Source: Bradyrhizobium iriomotense (GTDB lineage Bacteria > Pseudomonadota > Alphaproteobacteria > Rhizobiales > Xanthobacteraceae). From it: a stretch of 64,000 nt of DNA. The position numbers were made by a program, and so were the translations under genes. The stretch spans positions 806,001 through 870,000 of the forward strand of contig NZ_JAFCLP010000002.1 in assembly GCF_018129405.1 (NCBI RefSeq). Reading direction: 5' to 3'. The notes under the pieces were generated by a model. The model worked only from the letters and a program-made list of their open reading frames with translations. It was not told the DNA's origin and ran no database searches. Below, in pieces: positions 7,719 to 17,107 of this stretch. Every line of letters begins with the position of its first letter. The stretch's first letter is position 1.

Positions 7719-10181
7719 ATGACTGCCGCGAAGAAGATGCCGGGAAAACCGGCCGCCGAAATGTTCGACGACATCCCGGTGCTTCAGCGCAAATGGCGTG
7801 CCGCGTTGAAGCCGGGTGAGCGGCTGCCGCGCTACGAGGACGTGATGCTCGGCAGCCTCGGACGGCTCGCCGACCACATCGCGCTCTTGAAGAATGACGG
7901 CGCGCTCGAACTGTCGCGCAGCGGCCGTTACGTGCAGAAATGGCTCGGCGAGGAGCGCTGGGACATTCCGGTCGCCGAGCTCTCGCCCGACTGTGCCACG
8001 GCTTTGTCGGAAGCGGCGGCGAGCGCGCTGGCGAACGGCCGGCCGCACCAAGCGAGCGCGCATTGCGTGCGCGACGGCATGGTCCGGACCTACGATGTGC
8101 TGGCGCTGCCGACCGCCTCGCGCTGGGGCGCCACGCTGATCGGCGCCTATGTCAACGAGCGCGGTGCGCAGTACAATCTGCTCGACGCGATCTTCTCCGC
8201 GACCGACGATGCGGTGATCTCGCTGGTGACGCTGCGCGATGCTTCAGGCAAGCCGTTCGAATTCCAGATCGTGCACCACAACAAGAGCGCGGGCGTCCTG
8301 CTGGAGGCCGCAGGCGCGAGCCTGTTGTGGCGCCGGATCGGCGAGGGCGGCACGCTGCTGGCATCGCCCGATATCATGGAATTCCTGCTCAGGACCGTCT
8401 CCGGCGGCCGCGGCGAACAGCTCGAGATCGAGCACGAGGACCGCCATCTCCGCCTCAGCGCCACTGCCTTCGCCGACGTGGTCTCGCTGACGATCTCCGA
8501 CGTCACCGCCCTGAAGCGGCGCGATGCCTCGTTCCGCCTGCTGTTCGACAACAACCCGATGCCGATGTGGGTGTTCGACGCCGAGAGCAAGGAGTTTCTC
8601 AGCGTCAACGACGCCGCAGTCCAGCATTACGGCTACAGCCGCGCCACATTCCTGCGCATGAAGCTGCACGAGATCTGGCCGCAGGACGAGTGGGACAGTC
8701 ACGCCGAGGCGCTCGAACGCGTCGGCGACACCTATCACTCCTCGCGCAACTGGCGGCATCTGCGCGCCGACGGCAGTGAGATCGAGGTGCTCACCTTCGG
8801 CCGCCGCGTCGCTTTCGACGATCGCGACGGCTATCTGGTCGCCGTGGTAGACATCACCGAGCGGCGCAAGGCCGAGGCACGCATCGCCCACATGGCGCAT
8901 CATGACGGGCTCACCGACCTGCCGAACCGCGAATATTTCCAGGAGCGGTTGAAGCAGGCGCTGGACCAGGCCGGCGGCAAGCGCGTCGGTGTGCTCTATA
9001 TCGACCTCGACCTGTTCAAGAACATCAACGATTCCTTCGGGCATCCATCCGGCGATCGCCTGCTCAAGGAGGTTGCGGAGCGCCTGACCACCGCGGTTCG
9101 CGGCGCCAATCTCGCGGCCCGGCTCGGCGGCGACGAGTTCGCCGTGATCCTGGCCGCGGACGTGTCGCCGAACGAGGCCAGTGCCTGCGCGAGCCTGCTG
9201 ATCGACATGCTGAAGGCGCCCTATGAGATCGACGGGCAGGAGATGGTGATCGGCGCCAGCATCGGCATCGCGCTGTCGCCCGGCGACGGCACGACGTCGG
9301 AAGAATTGATGCGCAACGCCGATATGGCGCTGTACCGGGCGAAGTCGGACGGCGGCGGCGTGCATCATTTCTTCGAGCGCGAGATGGACCTGCAGGCGCA
9401 GAAGCGTCGCGACATGGAGCTCGATCTGCGCCGGGCGTTCGCCAATGGCGAGTTCGAGCTGCACTATCAGCCGCTGGTGTCGATCGCCTCCGACCGCATC
9501 TCCGGCTTCGAGTCGCTGTTGCGCTGGCGTCACCCCGACAAGGGCATGATCTCGCCTGCCGAATTCATTCCGGTCGCCGAAGACATCGGCCTGATCACGC
9601 AGCTCGGCGAATGGGTGCTGCGCGAGGCCTGCGCCGAGGCGGTGAAATGGCCTGTCGACGTCAAGGTCGCCGTCAACCTGTCGCCGGCGCAATTCCGCAG
9701 CCGCAACCTGGTCCAGGTGGTGATCTCGGCCCTGGCGCAGTCCGGCCTGTCGCCGAAGCGGCTCGAGCTCGAGATCACCGAGTCGATCTTCCTGGCCGAG
9801 ACCGATGCCAATCTCGCGACCTTGCATCAGCTGCGCGAGCTCGGTGTCAGCATCTCCATGGATGATTTCGGCACCGGCTATTCCAGCCTCAGCTATCTCC
9901 GCAGCTTCCCGTTCGACAAGATCAAGATCGACCGCTCCTTCGTGAAGGATTTGGCGCAGCGGCCCGATTGCGGGGCGATCGTGCGCGCGATCTCCGGGCT
10001 CGGCCGCAGCCTCAACATCACCACGACCGCGGAGGGCGTCGAGACCGAAGATCAGCTCGACTGGCTGCGCGCCGAAGGCTGCAACGAGGTGCAGGGATTT
10101 CTGTTCAGCGCGGCGCGGCCCGCCGCCGAGATCGCAACATTGCTGGCCGAGTTCGGCCAGCGCGCCTCACGGGCGGCGTAG
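7719..10181 (+). CDS. PAS-GGDEF-EAL cyclic-di-GMP signalling protein
   Basis: An 820-residue cytoplasmic protein with no membrane segment. The N-terminal 260 residues hold PAS-like sequence, and a clear PAS/PAC lies at about 270-390 (FRLLFDNNPMPMWVFDAES ... VVDITERRKAEARI). The GGDEF domain follows (about 395-560, GGDEF at 470-474) and then EAL (about 575-815, ESLLR at 598-602, DDFGTGYSS). Active-site motifs of both domains look intact, so both cyclase and phosphodiesterase activity are possible. The RxxD inhibitory site expected just before GGDEF is absent (RGAN). I preferred the ATG with TTGGGGA upstream to one 15 codons earlier. Confidence 0.92.
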   Translation: MTAAKKMPGKPAAEMFDDIPVLQRKWRAALKPGERLPRYEDVMLGSLGRLADHIALLKNDGALELSRSGRYVQKWLGEERWDIPVAELSPDCATALSEAAASALANGRPHQASAHCVRDGMVRTYDVLALPTASRWGATLIGAYVNERGAQYNLLDAIFSATDDAVISLVTLRDASGKPFEFQIVHHNKSAGVLLEAAGASLLWRRIGEGGTLLASPDIMEFLLRTVSGGRGEQLEIEHEDRHLRLSATAFADVVSLTISDVTALKRRDASFRLLFDNNPMPMWVFDAESKEFLSVNDAAVQHYGYSRATFLRMKLHEIWPQDEWDSHAEALERVGDTYHSSRNWRHLRADGSEIEVLTFGRRVAFDDRDGYLVAVVDITERRKAEARIAHMAHHDGLTDLPNREYFQERLKQALDQAGGKRVGVLYIDLDLFKNINDSFGHPSGDRLLKEVAERLTTAVRGANLAARLGGDEFAVILAADVSPNEASACASLLIDMLKAPYEIDGQEMVIGASIGIALSPGDGTTSEELMRNADMALYRAKSDGGGVHHFFEREMDLQAQKRRDMELDLRRAFANGEFELHYQPLVSIASDRISGFESLLRWRHPDKGMISPAEFIPVAEDIGLITQLGEWVLREACAEAVKWPVDVKVAVNLSPAQFRSRNLVQVVISALAQSGLSPKRLELEITESIFLAETDANLATLHQLRELGVSISMDDFGTGYSSLSYLRSFPFDKIKIDRSFVKDLAQRPDCGAIVRAISGLGRSLNITTTAEGVETEDQLDWLRAEGCNEVQGFLFSAARPAAEIATLLAEFGQRASRAA

Positions 10182-11435
10182 CGCCTCGGGGAAGCAGTCG
10201 TAGACCAGCGCCTTGAACGCGGGCGTGATGCGGCTGCGCTCGTTCTGGGTCTGCTGCATCATCAGGTAGACCATGTCGAGCTTGGGATCGACGCCGAAAT
10301 AGGTGCCGCTGCCGCTGTCCCATTTCAACTCGCCGAGCGAGCCCGGCGGCGGCGGTTTTGCGTTGCCGGGATCGGTGCGCACCGCAAGGCCATAGCCATA
10401 GCCGAAGCCGTCGCCGGGAAAATAGAAATAGTCGCGTCCGACACCGGAGCCCGGCCCGACGTGATCGGTCGTCATCGCCTTGAAGGCGGCCGGGCTCAGA
10501 TAGCGCTTGCCCTCGAACTCGCCGCCGTTGAGCAGCATCTGCGAGAAGCGCTGATAGTCGGTGATGGTCGAGAGCAGGCCGCCGCCGCCGGACTGCCATT
10601 CGGGATGATCGAGCCGGTCGCGCTCGCCGGCAAGCAGGATGAAATCGCTCGGCAGCGGCCGCGCCATCCGCGCCAGCTCGTCTTCGGTCGCCAGTGCGAA
10701 TTTGGTGCTGCTCATCCCGAGCGGATCGAGGACGCGCTGCTTGAGGAAGTCGTACAGCGTCTGGCCCGAGATGATCTCGATGACGGCGCTGAGCACGTCG
10801 GTGGAATGGCCATAGCGCCACAGCGTTCCCGGCTGCCGCGCCAGCGGCAGTTTTGCGATGCGATCGGCGAATTCCCTGTTGTTGAACTGGCCCTCGAAAA
10901 TATTGGCGGCCTTGTAGGCCTGCTCGACCCATTTGCCGCCGATATAATCGTAGCTGATGCCCGAGGTGTGCCGCAGCAGATCCTCGATGTTGACGGGGCG
11001 GACCGGCGGCACGAGGTCGAGCTCCAGTTTGCCGTCCGGCTTGGTGATCTCGATGCCCACCTTGGTGTCGGCAAAGAGCGGGACGTATTTCGACGCGGGA
11101 TCGGTCAGCGCGAGCTTGCCCTCGTCGATCAGCATCATCGCGCCGAGGCACGTGATCGGCTTGGTCATCGAGTGGATGGCGAAGATGGTGTCGGTCGTCA
11201 TGGCGAGGCCGGTCCTGGTGTCGCGCACGCCGAAAGTCTTGAGGTAGACCGGCTTGCCGTGCTGCTGCACCAGGATCACGGCGCCCGGCAGCCGGCCGCT
11301 TCCCACCTCGTTGTCGAAATAGGCGGTGATGCGCTCGAGCCCCTCGGGCGAGGGGGCAGGGATGTCCGCTGCGCGGCTTCGCGCCATCGTGCCGGCGAGC
11401 AGTGCGGCTCCGACCAGAAATTCACGACGCTTCAT
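10167..11435 (-). CDS. Tat-exported beta-lactamase-fold serine hydrolase
   Basis: A 422-residue protein of the class C beta-lactamase/esterase superfamily. It opens with a twin-arginine signal (KRREFLVGAALLAG). The nucleophile motif is S89-M-T-K92, and Y208-G-H stands where the second motif (YxN) is expected, so Asn is replaced by His. AGGGAGGAAG precedes the chosen ATG. Such proteins include esterases and D-aminopeptidases, and beta-lactam resistance should not be assumed. Its 3' end overlaps that of the GGDEF-EAL gene by 15 bp in convergent orientation. Confidence 0.85.
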   Translation of the reverse strand: MKRREFLVGAALLAGTMARSRAADIPAPSPEGLERITAYFDNEVGSGRLPGAVILVQQHGKPVYLKTFGVRDTRTGLAMTTDTIFAIHSMTKPITCLGAMMLIDEGKLALTDPASKYVPLFADTKVGIEITKPDGKLELDLVPPVRPVNIEDLLRHTSGISYDYIGGKWVEQAYKAANIFEGQFNNREFADRIAKLPLARQPGTLWRYGHSTDVLSAVIEIISGQTLYDFLKQRVLDPLGMSSTKFALATEDELARMARPLPSDFILLAGERDRLDHPEWQSGGGGLLSTITDYQRFSQMLLNGGEFEGKRYLSPAAFKAMTTDHVGPGSGVGRDYFYFPGDGFGYGYGLAVRTDPGNAKPPPPGSLGELKWDSGSGTYFGVDPKLDMVYLMMQQTQNERSRITPAFKALVYDCFPEALRRP

Positions 11436-11626
11436 CCGGGCTTCCTCCCTCGGCGGGATCAAAGCCGGAAGATGCCGAAGGCGTCAACAAGCCATCGATT
11501 AAAATCGCGTCACGATTTCCGAAACGAACGGTCGCGGACGGTCCTCGCTGGGCTTCGTCCGCGTACCCGATAAGGCGCCGCTTCTCGTCCGGCTCGAGGC
11601 CGTATGGCGCGATTGGGCGGTTTCGC

Positions 11627-13099
11627 CTACATGGCACGAACGCTCGCGAGGAATTTATCGACCTGAATTTCCAGCTCGGATGCATTCCTGGCGAGGCTGC
11701 CGGAGGCGGTCAGAACATTCCCCGCTGCGTCGCTGGTTTCGCCGACGGCCTGATTGGTGCTGCTGATGTTGGTCGTCACCTCCTTGGTGGCCGCGGCCTG
11801 CTCTTCCACGGCACTCGCGATTGCCGTGCTGATCTCGCTGATCCGGTTGATGGTCTGGGAAATCGCCTTCAGCGCCCCGGCTGTGTTGCCCGTCGCGGAT
11901 TGCATCTCGTTGATCTGGGCGCCGATGTCCTCCGTCGCCTTGGCGGTCTGACTAGCAAGTGCCTTCACCTCCGATGCGACGACGGCGAAACCCCGGCCGG
12001 CCTCGCCAGCGCGGGCGGATTCGATCGTCGCATTGAGTGCGAGGAGGTTGGTCTGACCGGCAATCTGGCTGATAAGCGCCACCACGTCGCCGATCTTCTG
12101 GGCCATTGTCACGAGGCCGGAGACCAGTCGATCGGACTTTTCGGCCTCCTCGACCGCGGCCCTTGCGACCTTGCTCGCCTCGGCGACTTGCCTGCTGATC
12201 TCGTTGACGGAGGAGCTGAGCTGCTCGGAAGCCGATGCCGCCCCCGCGGACCGCTGGCTGACAAATTCGGCGGTGGAGGACAGCGACTGCGCGGTTGCCT
12301 GCATCTCGGAAGAGGCGGAGGCCAGTGTGCCCACGAGGCTCTTCACATCTCGTTCAAAGTCATCCGCAAGCCGCACATTGGCCGTGACGACCGACCAGTT
12401 GAGCATCGCTCCGGTGTAGCTGCCTTTCCTGTCGAACAGGGGCGAAACGCGCAGGTCGAGCGTCTCCGGTCCCAGCTTGATCTTGGCCGCGTGGGGCAGA
12501 CGGGTCGGGTCGCCGACGATACGGCGCTGGTGTTGTGGGTTCTTGTGGAAGATGTCGAATGACTTGCCGACGAGTTCGTCCGGGGCGACCGGAAGCAGGT
12601 GCCTCAAAGGCGCGAGAGTCTTGACGCTGGTCTTGTTGACGTAGGTGATATTGAAATCGGTGTCGCACATCATGATATTGAGCGGCATGTTGTCGAGCAT
12701 CTGCAATTGCCGTTCGGTCTCGGCTTCGAGCTTGGCCTTCTCGGTCGCAAGCTCCCAGGTCAGCATCGGGCCGGTATAGCGGCCGCGCGCATCGATCATG
12801 GCGGTCACGGTGAGATCGAGCGTCTCGCCGCCGATCGTGATGCGGGCGCGGTGCGGGAGGTTTTTCGGATCGGACAGAAGTCGGCGCTGGTGCTGCGGGT
12901 TCTTGTGGAAGATGTCGATCGATTGGCCGATCAGGGCGTCGACTTTGACGGGCAGCACGTGTTCGATTTTCTTGAGGTTGTTCCTGGTCGATTCGTTCAC
13001 ATAAACGATCTTGAAATCGGTCATCTCGCAGATCATGACGCTGATCGGCATCCGGTCCAGCAGACCAAACGAACTGTCAGATTTGAAACGGGAAAGCAT
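11627..13099 (-). CDS. Soluble methyl-accepting chemotaxis protein with two PAS domains
   Basis: A 490-residue chemoreceptor with no membrane helix. Two homologous PAS domains (about 10-115 and 130-240) share the motif IFHKNPQHQRR and both end in a YTG-[PA]-ML core, suggesting internal duplication. The signalling domain (about 265-485) carries the conserved hairpin tip (IAGQTNLLALNATIESARAGEAG) and glutamine/alanine-rich adaptation helices. It would sense an intracellular or bound cofactor signal and act on CheA. The only other signalling genes nearby, an Hpt protein and a CheY-like protein, are 27 kb away. The PAS ligand cannot be told from sequence. Confidence 0.92.
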   Translation of the reverse strand: MLSRFKSDSSFGLLDRMPISVMICEMTDFKIVYVNESTRNNLKKIEHVLPVKVDALIGQSIDIFHKNPQHQRRLLSDPKNLPHRARITIGGETLDLTVTAMIDARGRYTGPMLTWELATEKAKLEAETERQLQMLDNMPLNIMMCDTDFNITYVNKTSVKTLAPLRHLLPVAPDELVGKSFDIFHKNPQHQRRIVGDPTRLPHAAKIKLGPETLDLRVSPLFDRKGSYTGAMLNWSVVTANVRLADDFERDVKSLVGTLASASSEMQATAQSLSSTAEFVSQRSAGAASASEQLSSSVNEISRQVAEASKVARAAVEEAEKSDRLVSGLVTMAQKIGDVVALISQIAGQTNLLALNATIESARAGEAGRGFAVVASEVKALASQTAKATEDIGAQINEMQSATGNTAGALKAISQTINRISEISTAIASAVEEQAAATKEVTTNISSTNQAVGETSDAAGNVLTASGSLARNASELEIQVDKFLASVRAM

Positions 13100-13237
13100 G
13101 CTAAGACCCCCAATTGAGAATGTTTAAAGTTAAGATGGCATCGGGCCAGGACTGGCCCATTTCCGAAACGCGGAATGACTCAAACGCAACTTGCTACAAT
13201 GATCGCGCGATCCCCTGAGTGGATTGCGCCAACTGGA

Positions 13238-14908
13238 CTAATTGACGAGCACCGCCCCGTCGCATCGCACGCCGGAAACCCATACGTCCGCTTGCCCGAT
13301 TCCGACGCCGAGTGCGGCAAGTGTGGATGCGAGTATCTGGTCGATCGAGCCCGTGGCGCCGGAGAGGATATTGGCGACCGTCGAGCCGGCGCCGGGCAGC
13401 GGCAGCGCGAGGGGACCGGTCGTGACTGTCAAGCTCATGTCCCTGAGCAGGCTCGACATCAGCGAAGAGGTGAAATTTGTCGTTGTGACCGTCTTGATTG
13501 TCTGTGCCTGAATGTCGGCGTAGCTGAAGTCGACCTGCCTTGCCGTGGTATTGCTGATTTCAGCATGAGCGCGGCCGTTGATGGTTACGCCGGATATGTT
13601 GACCAATGTGGCGGGCGGAGGATTGGGCTTGGTCCTGAAATTGTTCATGTCGGCCATCGAAACGTTGCCGACCCAGGCGTCGACGACGCCGGGTGTGACG
13701 CCGAGCGTAACAGTCGAACTGCTGATATCCGGCCGTCCGCAGGAGATGCCGGACAGCGTCGCTGTACCCGGTGCGACCTCGACATAAATCGGCAGATTGA
13801 CGGAAGGAACGCCGCCGCTGCCGGCGAGCTGGATCGTGATCAGGACGCGCGTCTGAGCCGTGTGGACGCTTGCGCCCTGCGCGCCGACGGCGAACCAGCC
13901 CGAGCCCACGGGATGTTCACCGACCGTGGCGACCACGGAAACCTGCGCGATCCCCGGCAGGTTGAGATTCACGCTCGTTGCGATCTGATGATCTCCATTT
14001 GCAACGGCGGCGGTGCCGGCCAGCAAGCTCAAAAGCGAAAGGCTGACTCCGACCTTCGGCTTCTGGCCAATTGCGAGGCTGCCGTAAGGTCCAAGATCCA
14101 GTATCGACCCTGGAGCAATCCGGGCCGACTGTCCCGATATGGCTTGGGCGATGCTCGACAAGGTGATCGTGGCCGCGTTGTTGCCATTGGCGTTCTGTTG
14201 TGTCGTCAGCATTGCCGCAATGAGATCGGCCATCTTGACGTTGCTGGTCAGGACATTGTCGTAGGTCGGGCCAGTCACATTGGCCCGCGTGGCGACGGCC
14301 GAGAGGAAATCGAGCGCGTCGATGCGCGCGTTCGCGAGTGCCTGATAGTCCATGGCCGTAAGTGAAAGGCTTGTGCCCAGCATTGATCCAAGCACGGCGT
14401 TGATCAGCCCGCCGTTTACCGCGAGGAGACGTGAGCCGATCGCGAATGAAGCGAGGGCCGTGCTCGATGCCGTTGCCGTCGTCCTGATCGTGTATTGGCT
14501 CGAACCGGTGATGTAATGGGCGAAATAGAGCGGTGTCTTCGTTTCGAGGGTGACCCGTGCGGCCGTCGGCGTTCCGGTTGCCGGCGTCACGAAGCGCTTG
14601 TCCGGCGCTACGGCAGCGTTGGCCGTGTAATTTCCAAGCTCGACGCCGACCAGCGCGTTCGCCGGATAGTTGTTGCGCACGACAGTCGCTGAGGCGGCAT
14701 TGGTCGCGTTGTTCAAATTGCCGGCAGCGACGATTGCTGCAAGGTCCGTTGCGCTCTGGGCCTTGCGCCTGTCGGCGAAGATCGCGCCGAGATCCACGCC
14801 AAGCGCGGCGAAGCCGATGACGATGGTCATTACGACCGCTCCCATGATCGCAACGTTGCCACGATCGTCGGAGGCAAACCGGCGCACGGGGCGCTGTGCC
14901 AATTTCAT
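13238..14908 (-). CDS. TadG-like pilus-assembly or surface protein
   Basis: A 556-residue protein. The N-terminus (FASDDRGNVAIMGAVVMTIVIGFAALGVDLGAIFADRRKAQSATD, read in parts) is the TadE/TadG-like Flp-pilus segment: a short basic stretch, RGNVA, and one membrane helix. The remaining 500 residues are Thr/Ser/Ala-rich and predicted extracytoplasmic. GGAGGG precedes the ATG. It starts one base past the stop of the TadE-like gene on the same strand, so they form one unit. TadG proteins are minor pilin-like or cell-envelope factors of tight-adherence pili. No other tad gene is in the window. Confidence 0.82.
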   Translation of the reverse strand: MKLAQRPVRRFASDDRGNVAIMGAVVMTIVIGFAALGVDLGAIFADRRKAQSATDLAAIVAAGNLNNATNAASATVVRNNYPANALVGVELGNYTANAAVAPDKRFVTPATGTPTAARVTLETKTPLYFAHYITGSSQYTIRTTATASSTALASFAIGSRLLAVNGGLINAVLGSMLGTSLSLTAMDYQALANARIDALDFLSAVATRANVTGPTYDNVLTSNVKMADLIAAMLTTQQNANGNNAATITLSSIAQAISGQSARIAPGSILDLGPYGSLAIGQKPKVGVSLSLLSLLAGTAAVANGDHQIATSVNLNLPGIAQVSVVATVGEHPVGSGWFAVGAQGASVHTAQTRVLITIQLAGSGGVPSVNLPIYVEVAPGTATLSGISCGRPDISSSTVTLGVTPGVVDAWVGNVSMADMNNFRTKPNPPPATLVNISGVTINGRAHAEISNTTARQVDFSYADIQAQTIKTVTTTNFTSSLMSSLLRDMSLTVTTGPLALPLPGAGSTVANILSGATGSIDQILASTLAALGVGIGQADVWVSGVRCDGAVLVN

Positions 14909-14909
14909 C

Positions 14910-15323
14910 TTAGAACCCTCCGTAGGGAATCGCGGCGGAGCGAACGATCGTGGAGGAGGGGGCCGGTGCGAGCGGAAGCGCGAAGACGATGCTGCCAGAC
15001 GCATCATATGTCACGGTCACCACATACACGTTCGCGGAGTTGCTCGATGGAGCGGCGCTGACGACAATTTTGCCTGGATCCAGCAGCGGGTAGGTCGAGG
15101 CGTTTGCGGAGACGTAGCCGGTTGCGATCGTGTTGCGCTCGCCGTCGGAGATGCCGGCAACCGAGGAGCGGGCGGCTTCCGCGGCAAGCTGCTGGACCCC
15201 GTGAACCATCGTCAGATAGCCGCCGAAAATCACGATTCCGAACAGCATCAATAAAAAGAGCGGCGTAATCAGCGCGAATTCGACGGCGGAAGCGCCGCGC
15301 AGGCAGAGCACGAATCGAAGCAT
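14910..15323 (-). CDS. TadE-like pseudopilin
   Basis: A 137-residue protein with the TadE signature: RGASAVEFALITPLFLLMLFG, i.e. a Gly/Ala processing region followed by Glu at position 5 of a hydrophobic helix, and a periplasmic C-terminal domain. The ATG with GAGG upstream was chosen over a TTG four codons earlier. It is first in a two-gene unit with the TadG-like gene. By family knowledge it is cleaved by a prepilin peptidase (TadV/CpaA), which is not encoded here. Confidence 0.85.
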   Translation of the reverse strand: MLRFVLCLRGASAVEFALITPLFLLMLFGIVIFGGYLTMVHGVQQLAAEAARSSVAGISDGERNTIATGYVSANASTYPLLDPGKIVVSAAPSSNSANVYVVTVTYDASGSIVFALPLAPAPSSTIVRSAAIPYGGF

Positions 15324-15542
15324 GTCGGACCTCAACCCTTTGTTGTGGCTGAGGATGCGGGCATGCTCGTTACAGCTTGTTGTATGGATCGTTCCGTAAA
15401 CTTGCGGGTTCCATTGCGACCTTTGGGCCTCAAAAAATTTATAGGGCTATAGAAAGCTTGTTTTAGATCAACACTTCTGGGTTGTAGGGTGATTCTAACG
15501 GAGACAACCTGCGGTTAAGTATTTTTAAAGGAGATTAATTAA

Positions 15543-16405
15543 ATGAATCAACGCAAGGGGTACGTAAATATTCCTACGGAAATCGTGCGTACCGCGATTG
15601 CGATCTCCGAGACCGGGAGCCTGTCGAAGGCCGGTGAACTGTTGGGCCTGAGCCAGCCGGCGATCAGTTCACAGATGAAGAGGCTTCAGAATTTGGTGGG
15701 CGGACCGTTGTTTGAGCGGACCTCAACCGGTACGGCCCTCAGCGATCTCGGCAGGATTGCCCTGCAACAAGCCAGGCGCATGATCGAGGCGAATGACCAG
15801 TTACTGAGACTGTCCGGCAATACCGATCGTTCGCAGCCGGTCAGGCTGGGGCTCAATTCGCTCTTCGCGACCGATTTCTTCAAGGCGCAACAATCTGCCG
15901 GCAGTCTTTCCGCATTTTCGTCCAGGTCGATCAGTCAGGCAATCTCGCTAAAGCCTTGATCGAGGGATATCTCGACATTGCCTGCATGTTTGATCAGCAG
16001 CGCATGGATGGCGATGTACGCCAAATGATCGTGGCGGGAATTGAAGAGCCGCTCGTCTGGGTCAGGGCGAAGCAGTTCGTGGTGAGTCCGGGATCTCCCA
16101 TTCCGATCCTGACGTGGCCTGGCGATGATTGGATGGTGCGAACGCTCGAACGTCACGAGATTTCATACAAGATCGTCTTCAACAGCCCCGATTTCGAGGT
16201 CAAGCTGCGAGCGGTGGAAGCCGGTATGGGATTCACCGCCGTGCCGGCCAGCAAGGTGCCCGGCACGGTGGTCGTCGCCAAGGACTATTATCTCCCTGAG
16301 TTGCCGACCATACGCCGAATTATGTGCGTTCGAGCAAGTCTCGGCAACGCGCGTGTGGCTGAACTCACGAAGCAGCTCGCATCATTGTTCTTCGAGCCGA
16401 AGTGA
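15543..16405 (+). pseudogene. LysR-family regulator split by a frameshift
   Basis: The first part (to 15959) has the LysR helix-turn-helix (VRTAIAISETGSLSKAGELL, LSQPAISSQMKRLQ) and the linker helix, then changes into unrelated sequence (AGSLSAFSSRSIS) and stops. The effector-binding half continues in the frame one base earlier (QVDQSGNLAKALIEGYLDIACMF) to 16405. The break lies at about 15900-15930. Together they give the usual LysR length of about 290 residues. It may be a true pseudogene, a sequencing error, or, less likely, two coupled genes through the TTG at 15956 that overlaps the stop codon. Confidence 0.75.
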
Positions 16406-16438
16406 GACTTCAGCTCCGGAGGCGCGAGCTTTCCGGGC

Positions 16439-17017
16439 TTAGAACCTGGTCACGATATCGGACAGAGCGGGGCGCGGACGGTCCTCGCTGGGCTTGGTCG
16501 GCGTGCCGATATGGACAAAGCCGGCGAGCTTTTCGTCCGGCTTGAGGCCGAGGCCGTCAAGCACGTCGCGATCGAACGCGAACCAGCCGGTCAGCCAGCA
16601 GGCGCCATAGCCGAGCGCGGTCGCAGCGGTGACGATGTTCATGGCGCTGGCGCCCGCCGACAATTCCTGCTCGAAGGCCGGCACCTTCGGATGCGGCTTG
16701 GTGAAGCTGACGATGCCGATCACCAGCGGCGCGTCCATGAGGCGCTTGCGCTCGGTCTCGACGTCGGCGGCCGGCGCGCCGGGATTCTTGCGGGCAAACA
16801 CCTTCGCGATCACCTCGCCGGCGCGCTGGCGGGCGTCGCCCTCGAAGATGATGAAACGCCAGGGCGTGAGCTTGCCGTGATCAGGCACGCGCGCGCCGAT
16901 GGTGAGGATCGTCTCGAGCTCGGCCGCCGACGGGCCGGGTCCGGTCATCTCGCGCGGCTTGACCGAGCGGCGGGTCTTCAGGAGTTCGATGGCGTCGGGC
17001 ACGGGAGGCTCTCTCAT
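16439..17017 (-). CDS. Nitroreductase-family oxidoreductase
   Basis: A 192-residue FMN-dependent nitroreductase of the YdjA/RutE-like group. Visible family features are the N-terminal RRSVKPREM motif for phosphate binding, PDHGKLTPWRFIIF, SAGASAMNIVTAATALGYGACWLTG, and the C-terminal GFVHIGTP. Members reduce nitro compounds or quinones with NAD(P)H as cytoplasmic homodimers. The physiological substrate is unknown. It ends 33 bp from the convergent, frameshifted LysR gene, so regulation by that gene is unlikely. Confidence 0.9.
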   Translation of the reverse strand: MREPPVPDAIELLKTRRSVKPREMTGPGPSAAELETILTIGARVPDHGKLTPWRFIIFEGDARQRAGEVIAKVFARKNPGAPAADVETERKRLMDAPLVIGIVSFTKPHPKVPAFEQELSAGASAMNIVTAATALGYGACWLTGWFAFDRDVLDGLGLKPDEKLAGFVHIGTPTKPSEDRPRPALSDIVTRF

Positions 17018-17107
17018 GGGTTCGGTTTGAGCCTCGCATTAGCATGCGACGCCCTTTGCCACGAGACCATACATCCGCGTTTAGACCGATTGTGATCGGG
17101 ACGAATC

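Noticed and set aside
10167-11435. Annotation as a beta-lactamase resistance gene
   Set aside because: Only the fold and SxxK motif are visible; Asn of YxN is His, and most such proteins are esterases or peptidases.
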